DNA of 64,000 nt. Source: [Clostridium] aminophilum DSM 10710. Lineage in GTDB: Bacteria > Bacillota > Clostridia > Lachnospirales > Lachnospiraceae. Position 1 is the stretch's first letter. Each line of letters opens with the position of its first letter. Both the position numbers and the translations under genes were made by a program. The stretch lies in assembly GCF_000711825.1 (NCBI RefSeq), contig NZ_JONJ01000013.1, positions 39,272 to 103,271 of the forward strand. The letters run 5' to 3'. The notes beneath the pieces are model-generated. The model was not told the DNA's origin. It saw only the letters and a list, made by a program, of their open reading frames with translations, and did not search any database. Shown here in pieces: positions 1 to 7,637 of this stretch.

Positions 1-2
1 CT

Positions 3-686
3 TTCTTCGTATTCAGCGATTACTGCAAGCCGATGATGCGTCTGTCTGCGCTGATGGGCCTGCCGCTGACCTATGTTTACACTCACGATTCCATCGGTGT
101 CGGCGAAGACGGACCGACTCATGAGCCGATCGAGCAGCTGGCAGGACTTCGCGCAATGCCGAACCTGAATGTCTTCCGTCCGTGCGACGCGACCGAGACA
201 CAGGCCGCATGGTACAGCGCGATGACATCCACCTCCACACCGACGGCTCTGGTTCTGTCCAGACAGAATCTTGCACCGATGCCGGGTTCCTCGAAGGAAG
301 CGCTGAAGGGTGGATACATCATCGACGACTGCGCCGGCACACCGGATGCAATTCTTCTGGCTTCCGGCTCCGAGGTCGGCTGTGCTGTTGAGGCAAAGAA
401 GATCCTCGAGGCGGAAGGAAAGAAGATCCGCGTGGTTTCCATGCCGTGTACCGAACTCTTTGACAGCCAGAGCGCAGAGTACAAAGAGTCCGTTCTTCCG
501 AACGCCGTTCGCAGAAGAGTTGCGGTTGAGGCACTCTCTTCCTTCGGATGGGGCAATTACGTCGGTCTGGACGGAAAGACCGTCACGATCGATCATTTCG
601 GCGCCAGCGCACCGGGCAAGGTACTGTTCGAGAAGTTCGGCTTTACCGCGGAGCATGTCGCTGAGACCGTAAGATCCCTGTTCTGA
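3..686 (+). CDS. tkt: Transketolase, C-terminal part (5'-truncated by window edge)
   Basis: Only the last 227 residues are in the window; the reading frame is open to the left edge. Transketolase moves a two-carbon ketol unit between sugar phosphates in the non-oxidative pentose phosphate pathway, using thiamine diphosphate. The visible part begins in the central pyrimidine-binding domain ([13 protein letters not shown], then [16 protein letters not shown], the family's conserved loop that lines the active site with His and Asp). It continues into the C-terminal domain that ends in a helix-rich segment at a TGA. A second, split transketolase lies at 23.8-25.6 kb, so this is probably the housekeeping copy. 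An inverted repeat follows before glk. Confidence 0.95.
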   Translation, partial: FFVFSDYCKPMMRLSALMGLPLTYVYTHDSIGVGEDGPTHEPIEQLAGLRAMPNLNVFRPCDATETQAAWYSAMTSTSTPTALVLSRQNLAPMPGSSKEALKGGYIIDDCAGTPDAILLASGSEVGCAVEAKKILEAEGKKIRVVSMPCTELFDSQSAEYKESVLPNAVRRRVAVEALSSFGWGNYVGLDGKTVTIDHFGASAPGKVLFEKFGFTAEHVAETVRSLF

Positions 687-739
687 TTCACACGGGGACC
701 GGTTCAGCGCCTGAGGGCAGGAAAACTTCGGAATATTCA

Positions 740-771
740 GCAGCCGGCGGAGTGAAAGCTCCACCGGCTGC
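740..771 (+). terminator. Inverted repeat after tkt, possible weak terminator
   Basis: GCAGCCGG at 740-747 pairs with CCGGCTGC at 764-771, with an inner GGAG/CTCC stem and a six-base loop. No T run follows, so it could be a processing or attenuation hairpin rather than a true intrinsic terminator. Confidence 0.35.
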
Positions 772-795
772 CTGTGCACAAAATGGGGGTGTGTC

Positions 796-1776
796 ATGGA
801 TCACAAAAGGATATTCGGAATGGACATCGGCGGGACGGAAATTAAGATCGGATTGTTTGACGGAGAAGGGAATCTCCTGGAAAAATGGAGCATTCCGACG
901 GACCGGACGGATGGGGGCTGCCGTATTCTTGCAGACGCGGCCGCATCGCTCCTCGCAAAAATGAGGGAGCGCGGTCTGGGATCTTCCGATGTCATCGGTG
1001 TCGGCGTCGGCGTTCCCGGAGTCGTCCTGCCCGACGGAACGGTCGAGCGGGCGGTCAACCTCGGATGGGGACGGCTCGATGCCGCCGGGGAGCTTACAGA
1101 ACTTCTGGACGGCATCCCTGCCTTCATCGGAAACGACGCCAACGCGGCCGCTCTGGGCGAGGCCTGGAAAGGTGCCGGAAAAGGCCGCAGATCCATTGTC
1201 CTGGTGACGCTGGGAACCGGTCTCGGAGCAGGCGTGATCATCGACGGAAAGATGATCACCGGAGCGCATGGCGTCGGCGGAGAGATCGGCCACATGCGCG
1301 TGAGAGATGATGAAAAAGAGCCGTGTACCTGCGGCGGCTATGGCTGTTCACAGCAGATCTGCTCGGCAACCGGGCTGGTCCGGGAGGCGGAACGCCTTCT
1401 CAGCGCGGAACCGGAGGCGGAATCGGTTCTTCGGACGTTCGGATCCGGTCTCACCGCCCGCGATATCGCGGATGCGGCGAAGGAGGGAGACCGGATTGCG
1501 GAAAAAACAATGGATATCATGACGCGGTATCTTGGCCGGACGCTGGCGCTGACGGCCATGGTCGTGGATCCGGAGGTATTTATCCTCGGCGGAGGCGTAT
1601 CCGCAGCGGGGAGCTATCTCACGGAACGGACAGAGAAGTATTATAAGGAGTATTCGCCGATCTCGGAATACCGGGCCGATGTCGTGACCGCGCGTCTGGG
1701 CAATGATGCCGGAATCTATGGCGCGGCGGCAATGGCCGGCGGTTTCGGGAACGGAAGAACAATTCTCGGGAAGTAA
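796..1776 (+). CDS. glk: ROK-family glucokinase
   Basis: A 326-residue cytoplasmic sugar kinase that most likely phosphorylates glucose with ATP at the entry to glycolysis. The N-terminal phosphate-binding motif DIGGTEIKIG is at residues 10-19, the catalytic Asp is in IGNDANAAA (about 111-119), and the ROK signature with GEIGH at 162-166 is followed by the zinc-binding cysteine cluster CTCGGYGC at 177-184. Length and motif order are those of Gram-positive glucokinases such as GlcK. Other ROK kinases use fructose or N-acetylhexosamines, so glucose is the best rather than the only substrate. It sits between tkt and a pyrophosphatase, fitting central carbon metabolism. Confidence 0.9.
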   Translation: MDHKRIFGMDIGGTEIKIGLFDGEGNLLEKWSIPTDRTDGGCRILADAAASLLAKMRERGLGSSDVIGVGVGVPGVVLPDGTVERAVNLGWGRLDAAGELTELLDGIPAFIGNDANAAALGEAWKGAGKGRRSIVLVTLGTGLGAGVIIDGKMITGAHGVGGEIGHMRVRDDEKEPCTCGGYGCSQQICSATGLVREAERLLSAEPEAESVLRTFGSGLTARDIADAAKEGDRIAEKTMDIMTRYLGRTLALTAMVVDPEVFILGGGVSAAGSYLTERTEKYYKEYSPISEYRADVVTARLGNDAGIYGAAAMAGGFGNGRTILGK

Positions 1777-1841
1777 ATATCCGAAAATGGCGGCAATGGG
1801 GCGTGCCGCGAAATGAAAGAACAAAGACAGAAAGGTTTATC

Positions 1842-3509
1842 ATGTCGAAGAAAGAAACACTGACAATGAGTCACAATGATACGATTGTAATCGGTCATAA
1901 GAATCCGGACACAGATTCGATCTGTTCCGCCATCTGCTATGCCAGATATAAGGAGATGACCACCGGAGAGAGATATATCCCGGCACGCGCCGGCGCGCTT
2001 AACCCGGAGACATCCTATGTGCTGGACTATTTCAAGGTTCCGGCTCCGGTCCTTGTGGAGAGCGTCAAGACGCAGATCAGCGATATTGACATCCATTGTT
2101 CCGCGGGCGTGAGCAAGAATATTTCCCTCAAGAAGGCATGGACAACCATGCAGGACAACAATGAAGTGACCATCGCTGCCGTAACGCCGGACAACAAGCT
2201 GGAAGGCCTGATCACCGTCGGCGATATCACCCGTTCCTACATGAATGTCTATGACAGCGGAATTCTGGCTGAGGCGAAGACACAGTACAGCAACATCGTC
2301 GAGACCCTGGAGGGAACCATGGTGGTCGGCGATCCGCAGGCATTTTTCGATAAGGGAAAGGTTCTGGTTGCCGCAGCGAATCCGGATGTGATGGAGCAGT
2401 TCATCAAAGAGCATGATCTGGTTATCCTCGGAAACCGCTATGAGTCCCAGCTCTGCGCCATCGAGATGGGCGCCGACTGCCTTGTTGTCTGCAACGGCGT
2501 TGAAGTATCCGTGACCATCCGCAAGATCGCGCAGGAAAAGAACTGCACGATCATCATCACTCCGTATGACACCTACACCGTAGCGCGGCTGATCAACCAG
2601 AGTATGCCGATCAGCCACTTCATGAAGACCGACGGCCTGATCACCTTTGAGCAGGAAGAGTATGCGGACGATATCCGCAGCGAGATGGCGAACAAGAGAT
2701 TCCGTGAATTCCCGGTTCTCGACAGCGAAGGCCATTTCATGGGCTTCCTTTCCAGACGTCTTCTCCTGAACGCGAAGGGCAAGAAGGTTTGCCTGGTGGA
2801 CCACAATGAGCGCACGCAGGCGGTTGACGGCATTGAAAATGCGGACCTTCGCGGCATCATTGACCATCATCGTCTGGGAAATATCGCGACCATGTCTCCG
2901 GTTCTGTTCCGCAATCAGCCGGTGGGCTGTACCGCGACGATTCTCTATCAGATCTACACCGATCACAATGTAGAGATCGATAAGACAACCGCGGGACTGA
3001 TGCTGGCGGCGATCATCTCCGATACGCTTCTGTTCCGTTCTCCGACCTTTACCGACTGCGACCGCAAGGCGGCAGACGCGCTGGCAAAGATTTCCGGAGA
3101 GGATCCGGAGCAGCTGGCCATCCGCATGTTCTCTGCGGGAAGCGAGCTGAGCGGCAAGACCGATGAGCAGATCCTTCATCAGGACTACAAGAAGTTTAAC
3201 GCCGGATCGAAGACATTTGCCGTTGGTCAGATCACATCCCTGAACACGGATGAACTTGAGAACCTCAGACAGCGCATGCCGGCTTATATGGAGAAGGCGC
3301 GTGAGAGCGAGGAAGTGGACATGATGTATCTTATGCTCACCAACATTCTCACGGAGAATACCATTCTTCTGGCCGTCGGAGCAGGCTGTGACCAGGCGGT
3401 GAGCGAGGCATTCCATGTCGAGTGCAAGAACGGCGAGGCTTCCCTGAAGGGCGTCATGTCCAGAAAGAAGCAGCTGATTCCGCCACTGACGGCAGCGCTC
3501 AGCCAGTAA
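1842..3509 (+). CDS. ppaC: Manganese-dependent inorganic pyrophosphatase with CBS and DRTGG regulatory domains
   Basis: Family II pyrophosphatase, about 555 residues, hydrolysing pyrophosphate to phosphate in the cytoplasm. The N-terminal DHH-type motif GHKNPDTDS (about 18-26) and a later DHHRLG supply metal ligands; the C-terminal SRKKQ is the substrate-binding signature. Between them lies a long insert of CBS, DRTGG and CBS domains (about 70-300), the nucleotide-regulated form in which AMP/ADP inhibit and ATP or diadenosine polyphosphates activate. A short family member would be about 310 residues. An in-frame ATG exists 39 bases upstream, but the chosen start has AGAAAGG about eight bases before it. 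A hairpin terminator follows. Confidence 0.93.
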   Translation: MSKKETLTMSHNDTIVIGHKNPDTDSICSAICYARYKEMTTGERYIPARAGALNPETSYVLDYFKVPAPVLVESVKTQISDIDIHCSAGVSKNISLKKAWTTMQDNNEVTIAAVTPDNKLEGLITVGDITRSYMNVYDSGILAEAKTQYSNIVETLEGTMVVGDPQAFFDKGKVLVAAANPDVMEQFIKEHDLVILGNRYESQLCAIEMGADCLVVCNGVEVSVTIRKIAQEKNCTIIITPYDTYTVARLINQSMPISHFMKTDGLITFEQEEYADDIRSEMANKRFREFPVLDSEGHFMGFLSRRLLLNAKGKKVCLVDHNERTQAVDGIENADLRGIIDHHRLGNIATMSPVLFRNQPVGCTATILYQIYTDHNVEIDKTTAGLMLAAIISDTLLFRSPTFTDCDRKAADALAKISGEDPEQLAIRMFSAGSELSGKTDEQILHQDYKKFNAGSKTFAVGQITSLNTDELENLRQRMPAYMEKARESEEVDMMYLMLTNILTENTILLAVGAGCDQAVSEAFHVECKNGEASLKGVMSRKKQLIPPLTAALSQ

Positions 3510-3547
3510 GTACAGATTTTTGTACATAAGAAAAAAACGAAAAGAGG

Positions 3548-3584
3548 GCATTTTCGCTGTATAATAACGGCGGAAATGCCTTTG
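3548..3584 (+). terminator. Terminator after ppaC
   Basis: A 13-pair stem (3548-3560 with 3569-3581, two wobble pairs) has loop TATAATAA and is followed by TTT. The loop also resembles a -10 box, but no matching -35 is present. Confidence 0.6.
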
Positions 3585-3624
3585 TAGAAACCAAAGAAAT
3601 GAATTGATAAAGACAGGTGCAGAA

Positions 3625-3897
3625 ATGACATTTACATATCCGGCAGTATTTACGAAACACGAGGACAACAGTTACAGCGTGTATTTCCCGGATCTCGAAA
3701 TGTGCACAGCGGAAGGCCGAACCTATGAGGAGGCTTCCGACAATGCCCGAGAGCAGGAGAGAAACTGGATCGAACTGGAGCTGGATGAGACCGGAGAACT
3801 CCCGGCGTCCACTCTTCCGGAGGATATTCATCTGGAAGAGGGAAGCGAAGTGCACATGATGATGTGCAAGATCAAGTTCCTTCCGGACAGCGAATAA
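3625..3897 (+). CDS. HicB-like antitoxin-fold protein without a HicA partner
   Basis: A 90-residue protein with the HicB_lk antitoxin fold: it opens with a YPAVFTKHEDNSYSVYFPDL-type strand pair, continues with the C-x-x-x-G-x-T-x-E-E-A core, and ends with an acidic tail. In classical type II modules HicB follows a HicA dsRNA-binding toxin and often carries a C-terminal DNA-binding domain. Here there is neither a HicA frame upstream or downstream nor a DNA-binding extension, so a toxin-antitoxin role is unsupported. The ATG at 3625 was chosen over a TTG at 3604 because the conserved domain begins there. The flavin reductase gene starts four bases after the stop, suggesting co-transcription. 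Confidence 0.75.
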   Translation: MTFTYPAVFTKHEDNSYSVYFPDLEMCTAEGRTYEEASDNAREQERNWIELELDETGELPASTLPEDIHLEEGSEVHMMMCKIKFLPDSE

Positions 3898-3901
3898 ATC
3901 T

Positions 3902-4543
3902 ATGGGTGAAGAAAAGAAAAAACTGGTCTGGAAAGGCGGCAACATGCTTTATCCGGTGCCGGCAGTGATTGTGAGCTGCGCGGACCGGAACGGGGAGTCG
4001 AATCTCTTTACCGTTGCATGGACGGGGACGGTGTGCACCAATCCGCCGATGCTGTCCATTTCCGTGAGACCCGGGCGATATTCCTATCATATGTTGAAAG
4101 AGACCGGCGAATTTGTGGTCAATATGACCACGGAAAAACTGGTGCGCGCCGCCGATTTCTGCGGCGTCCGTTCCGGCCGGGATATGGACAAGTGGGAGAA
4201 GTGCGGGCTGACCCGCCAGGATGCGGCGAAGGTTTCCGTTCCGCTGATCGCGGAGAGTCCCGTCAATATTGAGTGCCGGGTGCGGGAGGTCATCCCGCTG
4301 GGATCGCATGACCTTTTTCTTGCGGATGTTCTGGCGGTGGACGTGGATCCGGACCTTCTCGACGCGAAGGGAAAACTCTGTCTGGAGACCGCAAAGCCGG
4401 CGGTGTACTCTCACGGAGAGTATTACGGATTGGGAAAACTTCTCGGAACCTTCGGCTACAGTGTAAAGAAAAAAGGAAACGGCCGTAAAAAGAAGGGCGG
4501 AAAAATAGAATGGAAGAAAAACGGGGCAGAAACATTACACTGA
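3902..4543 (+). CDS. Flavin reductase-like FMN-binding protein
   Basis: A 213-residue member of the flavin reductase/FMN-binding split-barrel family. The fold is visible from WKGGNMLYPVPAVIVSC at the start through AWTGTVCTNPPMLSISVRP, where FMN-binding backbone residues lie, to SHGEYYGLGKLLGTFGYS near the end. Family members reduce free flavin or bind FMN as electron carriers; the partner here is unknown. The C-terminus is a lysine-rich tail (KKKGNGRKKKGGK) that overlaps the next gene by 34 bases, which suggests translational coupling with shikimate kinase, although no functional link is known. Confidence 0.85.
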   Translation: MGEEKKKLVWKGGNMLYPVPAVIVSCADRNGESNLFTVAWTGTVCTNPPMLSISVRPGRYSYHMLKETGEFVVNMTTEKLVRAADFCGVRSGRDMDKWEKCGLTRQDAAKVSVPLIAESPVNIECRVREVIPLGSHDLFLADVLAVDVDPDLLDAKGKLCLETAKPAVYSHGEYYGLGKLLGTFGYSVKKKGNGRKKKGGKIEWKKNGAETLH

Positions 4544-5040
4544 TCGGGATGCCGTCCGCCGGAAAGAGTTCCGTCGGCGTTGTTCTGGCAAAACGACTGG
4601 GATACCGCTTTCTGGATGTCGATCTGGTGATTCAGGATAAGGCCGGCAAGCTTCTGCGGGATATCATCGCCGAGGACGGACTGGAAGGCTTTCTGGATAT
4701 CGAAAACCGCACGAATGCGGAACTGGACTGCGACCGGTCGATCATCGCGCCGGGCGGCAGTGTGATTTACGGAAAAGAGGCCATGGAGAATCTCCGGCGT
4801 CTCGGCATCGTGGTTTATCTGAAGATGAGCTATGACGAGCTGAAGCGCCGCGTCGGCAATGTCAAAGAACGCGGTGTGGCGCTGAAAGAGGGAATGACCC
4901 TGAGGGATCTCTACGATGAGCGTCTCCCGTATTTTGAGAAATACGCGGACATCACGATTGATGAACAGGGAAAAACGCTCGGAGCCGTCATCGAGGAGCT
5001 CCGGGTTATGATGGAAGAGAAAGGATTCTCTCTCCGATAA
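4510..5040 (+). CDS. aroK: Shikimate kinase
   Basis: A 176-residue enzyme that phosphorylates shikimate at the 3-hydroxyl in the aromatic amino acid pathway. The Walker A loop GMPSAGKSS is at residues 13-21, the shikimate/Mg contact FLDVDLVIQ at about 34-42, the FLDIENR arginine region and APGGSVI follow, and the lid and base-binding end is RLPYFEKYAD. The LID segment is GVALKEGMTLRDL rather than the more usual R-P-L-L form, so this is the divergent clostridial type. Its start lies inside the flavin reductase gene. Confidence 0.85.
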   Translation: MEEKRGRNITLIGMPSAGKSSVGVVLAKRLGYRFLDVDLVIQDKAGKLLRDIIAEDGLEGFLDIENRTNAELDCDRSIIAPGGSVIYGKEAMENLRRLGIVVYLKMSYDELKRRVGNVKERGVALKEGMTLRDLYDERLPYFEKYADITIDEQGKTLGAVIEELRVMMEEKGFSLR

Positions 5041-5097
5041 TATCGTTCCACATAGAGGTACAGTCAATGGGGAGACTGCTCCCAGGAAAGGAAGTTC

Positions 5098-6378
5098 GTG
5101 GACGAAAAACGAAAAATCACGAGGAGACAGCGCTATTCGATTCTGTCTCTGATTCCGGTCTATTTTATGACGATCGGCGTTCTGATTGATCCTCCGTGGA
5201 GGATTCTGAACGGAATGCTCCGCATTGTCACGGAACCGGATTTTCTGATTACCGATTATATCAAGATCGGCGGCATCGGAGCGGCATTTCTGAATGCGGG
5301 CCTTCTGATGCTGATGAGTATCTGGCTTTGTTACTATCTCGGTCTCAGCGAGGACGGACATACGATCACGTCCAGCTGTCAGATGTTCGGATTCTCGCTC
5401 TTCGGCAAGAATCTCATTAATATCTGGGCGATCCTGCTCGGCGTCTTCCTGTATTCGTACTATCATAAGACGCACATGTCGCGATATATATATATCGGAC
5501 TGTACGGGACGAGCCTGTCGCCCATTATCACACAGATCATGTATACGGTTGATCTTCCGTACACGCCGCGGTTTCTCCTGTCGGTCAGTGTCGGAATCAT
5601 CATCGGATTCATCCTTCCGCCGCTGGCGACAAGCGTCCATTACGCACATCAGGGATATTCCCTCTACAACGTCGGGTTTGCGGCAGGTATCGTCGCGACG
5701 GTCGTCGTGTCGGTGTTCAAGTCCTTCGGGATCAATACCCATTCCCGGCTGATCTGGTCCTACGGACATAACCGTCTTCTGTTCGGCGTTCTGGCGATCC
5801 TGTTTCTGGGAATGATTCTGGTGGCGCTGATCGACGGCGGCGATCTTGTGATCGACAAGTACCGCAAGGTTCTGAAGACCACCGGCATGGGCGGAACCGA
5901 CTTTCTGAAAAATGAAGGCGGCAGCCTGGTGATGCTGAACATGGGGATCAACGGTCTCTTTGCGACGGCAGCGGTCATCATGGTCGGCGGTGAACTGAAC
6001 GGCCCGACCATCGGCGGAATCTTTACGATTGTCGGATTCAGCGCGACCGGTAAACATCTCCGGAACATTGTGCCGGTGATGTTCGGCGTGTGGCTGTCGA
6101 GCGTCAGCGGATTCTGGAGCGCGGATTCGCCGGCGGCGCTTCTCGCCTTTCTGTTTTCCACCACCCTTGCACCGATTGCCGGTGCCTTCGGTGTGATTCC
6201 GGGCATCATCGCCGGTTTTCTGCACGCGGCGGTGGCAATGCAGATCGGCTCGCTCTACGACGGCATGAATCTGTACAACAACGGTTTTGCCGGCGGTATC
6301 GTGGCCATCTTTATGGTGCCGGTGATCCAGTCGATCCGCGACCGGAGAGCGCGTGCGCGAGGCGGCATTTCGCTGTAG
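5098..6378 (+). CDS. DUF1576 polytopic membrane protein
   Basis: A 426-residue integral membrane protein with about ten hydrophobic segments in two similar halves. The halves are marked by a repeated Y-N-x-G-F-A-x-G-I motif (SLYNVGFAAGIV and NLYNNGFAGGIV), which suggests internal duplication. This matches the DUF1576 family common in Clostridia, for which I know no demonstrated function; the twofold layout is typical of transporters or channels. The GTG start is preceded by AGGAAAGGA at good spacing. A strong terminator at 6451-6491 ends the transcript. Confidence 0.8.
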   Translation: MDEKRKITRRQRYSILSLIPVYFMTIGVLIDPPWRILNGMLRIVTEPDFLITDYIKIGGIGAAFLNAGLLMLMSIWLCYYLGLSEDGHTITSSCQMFGFSLFGKNLINIWAILLGVFLYSYYHKTHMSRYIYIGLYGTSLSPIITQIMYTVDLPYTPRFLLSVSVGIIIGFILPPLATSVHYAHQGYSLYNVGFAAGIVATVVVSVFKSFGINTHSRLIWSYGHNRLLFGVLAILFLGMILVALIDGGDLVIDKYRKVLKTTGMGGTDFLKNEGGSLVMLNMGINGLFATAAVIMVGGELNGPTIGGIFTIVGFSATGKHLRNIVPVMFGVWLSSVSGFWSADSPAALLAFLFSTTLAPIAGAFGVIPGIIAGFLHAAVAMQIGSLYDGMNLYNNGFAGGIVAIFMVPVIQSIRDRRARARGGISL

Positions 6379-6450
6379 GATCGCAGATGCGGTGCTTTAT
6401 ATGTTGCATGAGAGCATGAGCGGTGGCATACGCCTCGCATCAGGAATAGA

Positions 6451-6491
6451 AAACGTCTGCTTCCGGCGCGTCCGGAGGCAGACGTTTTTTT
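6451..6491 (+). terminator. Strong intrinsic terminator after the DUF1576 gene
   Basis: A 16-pair stem (6451-6466 with 6472-6487, one wobble), five-base loop, then an unbroken T run. The rest of the 332-base gap up to 6710 holds a second perfect hairpin (GAAACTCGC/GCGAGTTTC with a GAA loop, 6555-6575) and a TATAAT at 6662-6667 with no convincing -35. Confidence 0.9.
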
Positions 6492-6710
6492 GCGCAGGCA
6501 ACGCACCAAAGCCTGTGCTTGCGCGAGGCCTTGGCAAATGCCGCGAGAACGAGGGAAACTCGCGAAGCGAGTTTCGTCTCGTTTCATCGGAAATTTCGGG
6601 TTCCTTTGGGATTGTAACAGGATCTTTACGGGGCATTTCGGTTCATGACAGGAAATCAGGTTATAATAACAATATCCATGACGAATTATGGATAAGACAG
6701 GAGACGTATT

Positions 6711-7208
6711 ATGGTTAAGAAATTCAAAAACAACGATTCCAGTGTCTTTATCGCGGACGGCGCGCAGATGATCGGGGACATCACCCTCGGACACGGAGCA
6801 AGCGTCTGGTACAATGCCGTCCTCCGCGCGGATCTGTGCCCGATCCGGGTGGGGGAAAACACCAACATTCAGGATCTCTGCATTCTTCACGGTGATCCGC
6901 AGTGCAGTGTTGTTCTCGGTGACCGCGTGTCGGTCGGACATATGAGTATTCTTCACGGCTGTGAGGTCGGGGATGACAGCGTGATCGGGATGGGAAGCAC
7001 CATCCTGAACGGGGCAAAGATCGGAAAGAACTGTCTGATCGGTGCGGGATCGCTGATCACGAAGAATACCGTCATTCCGGACAATACGATGGCGTTCGGC
7101 CGTCCTGCAAAGATCGTCCGCACGATGACGGAGAAGGACATTGCATACAATGAGAAGAACTGGAAGGAGTATGCGATGCTCGCCGAGGAGGCGGGAAGAG
7201 ATTCCTGA
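6711..7208 (+). CDS. Gamma-carbonic-anhydrase-like hexapeptide-repeat protein
   Basis: A 165-residue left-handed beta-helix protein built of hexapeptide repeats (VIGMGSTILNG, LIGAGSLITKN). The three zinc-ligand histidines of the gamma class are present as His60 (ILHGD), His77 (VGHM) and His82 (LHGC), and the Arg39/Asp41 and Gln54 positions are also kept. Archaeal Cam of this class hydrates CO2, but many bacterial relatives of this short YrdA/PaaY-like form are inactive or act on other substrates, so carbonic anhydrase activity is not assured. A clear AGGAGA lies before the ATG. It appears to be transcribed alone. Confidence 0.85.
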   Translation: MVKKFKNNDSSVFIADGAQMIGDITLGHGASVWYNAVLRADLCPIRVGENTNIQDLCILHGDPQCSVVLGDRVSVGHMSILHGCEVGDDSVIGMGSTILNGAKIGKNCLIGAGSLITKNTVIPDNTMAFGRPAKIVRTMTEKDIAYNEKNWKEYAMLAEEAGRDS

Positions 7209-7454
7209 CGGGGACAGGACACCGGCCGCAGGGAACAATGCCGGGGGCCTGAAAGAAAAATCATCGGTCGGAAGGTGGGTCTTGCCGGATTTCGTCAGGA
7301 AAATACGAAATACCTCAAAGAAATGCGTTTTTCTGTTAAAAGAACGTTATGTTTTCATGTTTTTAATTTTGAAACGATAGTGGAAAAACCGCGTAAATGC
7401 ACGGTTTTGCGGACAGTTCCATTTTTGTGAATGTCATATATCACAAAAAACGTA

Positions 7455-7482
7455 TTGCATTTTTGTATAAATGTGCTAAAAC
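7455..7482 (+). promoter_or_regulatory. Putative promoter of the antiporter leader
   Basis: TTGCAT (7455-7460), 16-base spacer, then TGC-TAAAAC (7474-7482), an extended -10. It would start a transcript with about 150 untranslated bases before the antiporter. Confidence 0.4.
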
Positions 7483-7494
7483 ATACTTCTGTGC

Positions 7495-7610
7495 CCGGAA
7501 CCGGATTCCGGACAGCAACGGGACAAAACACCTTTCCGGTGCGCAGCCCCGTTCTTCGCGGAAGCTGCGGAAATGCCCAAAACGGCATCCGCCCGCAGAC
7601 TGCGATCACT
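7495..7610 (+). ncRNA. Structured two-hairpin 5' leader, candidate riboswitch
   Basis: Two bulged hairpins occupy the untranslated region before the antiporter. Hairpin 1 pairs AACGGG (7517-7522) with CCCGTT (7548-7553) around an inner CACC/GGTG stem, leaving an ACAAAA/CGCAGC internal loop. Hairpin 2 pairs CTGCGG (7565-7570) with CCGCAG (7593-7598) around ATGCC/GGCAT with loop CAAAAC. Position before a Na+/H+ antiporter makes a cation-sensing element (nhaA-I, nhaA-II or DUF1646 motif) a reasonable guess. I cannot match the consensus from memory. The rest of the 7209-7637 gap is AT-rich and has no gene. Confidence 0.35.
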
Positions 7611-7637
7611 ATGAAATCACATGGGAGGTAGTTATTT

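Noticed and set aside
3561..3566. TATAAT as a promoter for the HicB-like gene
   Set aside because: It forms the loop of a 13-pair terminator hairpin and has no -35 at a suitable distance.
1716..3668. Long open frame antisense to ppaC (about 650 codons)
   Set aside because: It is a codon-bias shadow of the pyrophosphatase gene with no ribosome site or recognisable domain.
4456..6225. Long open frame antisense to aroK and the DUF1576 gene (about 589 codons)
   Set aside because: Shadow of strongly supported plus-strand genes; composition is His/Asp/Arg-rich and unlike a real protein.
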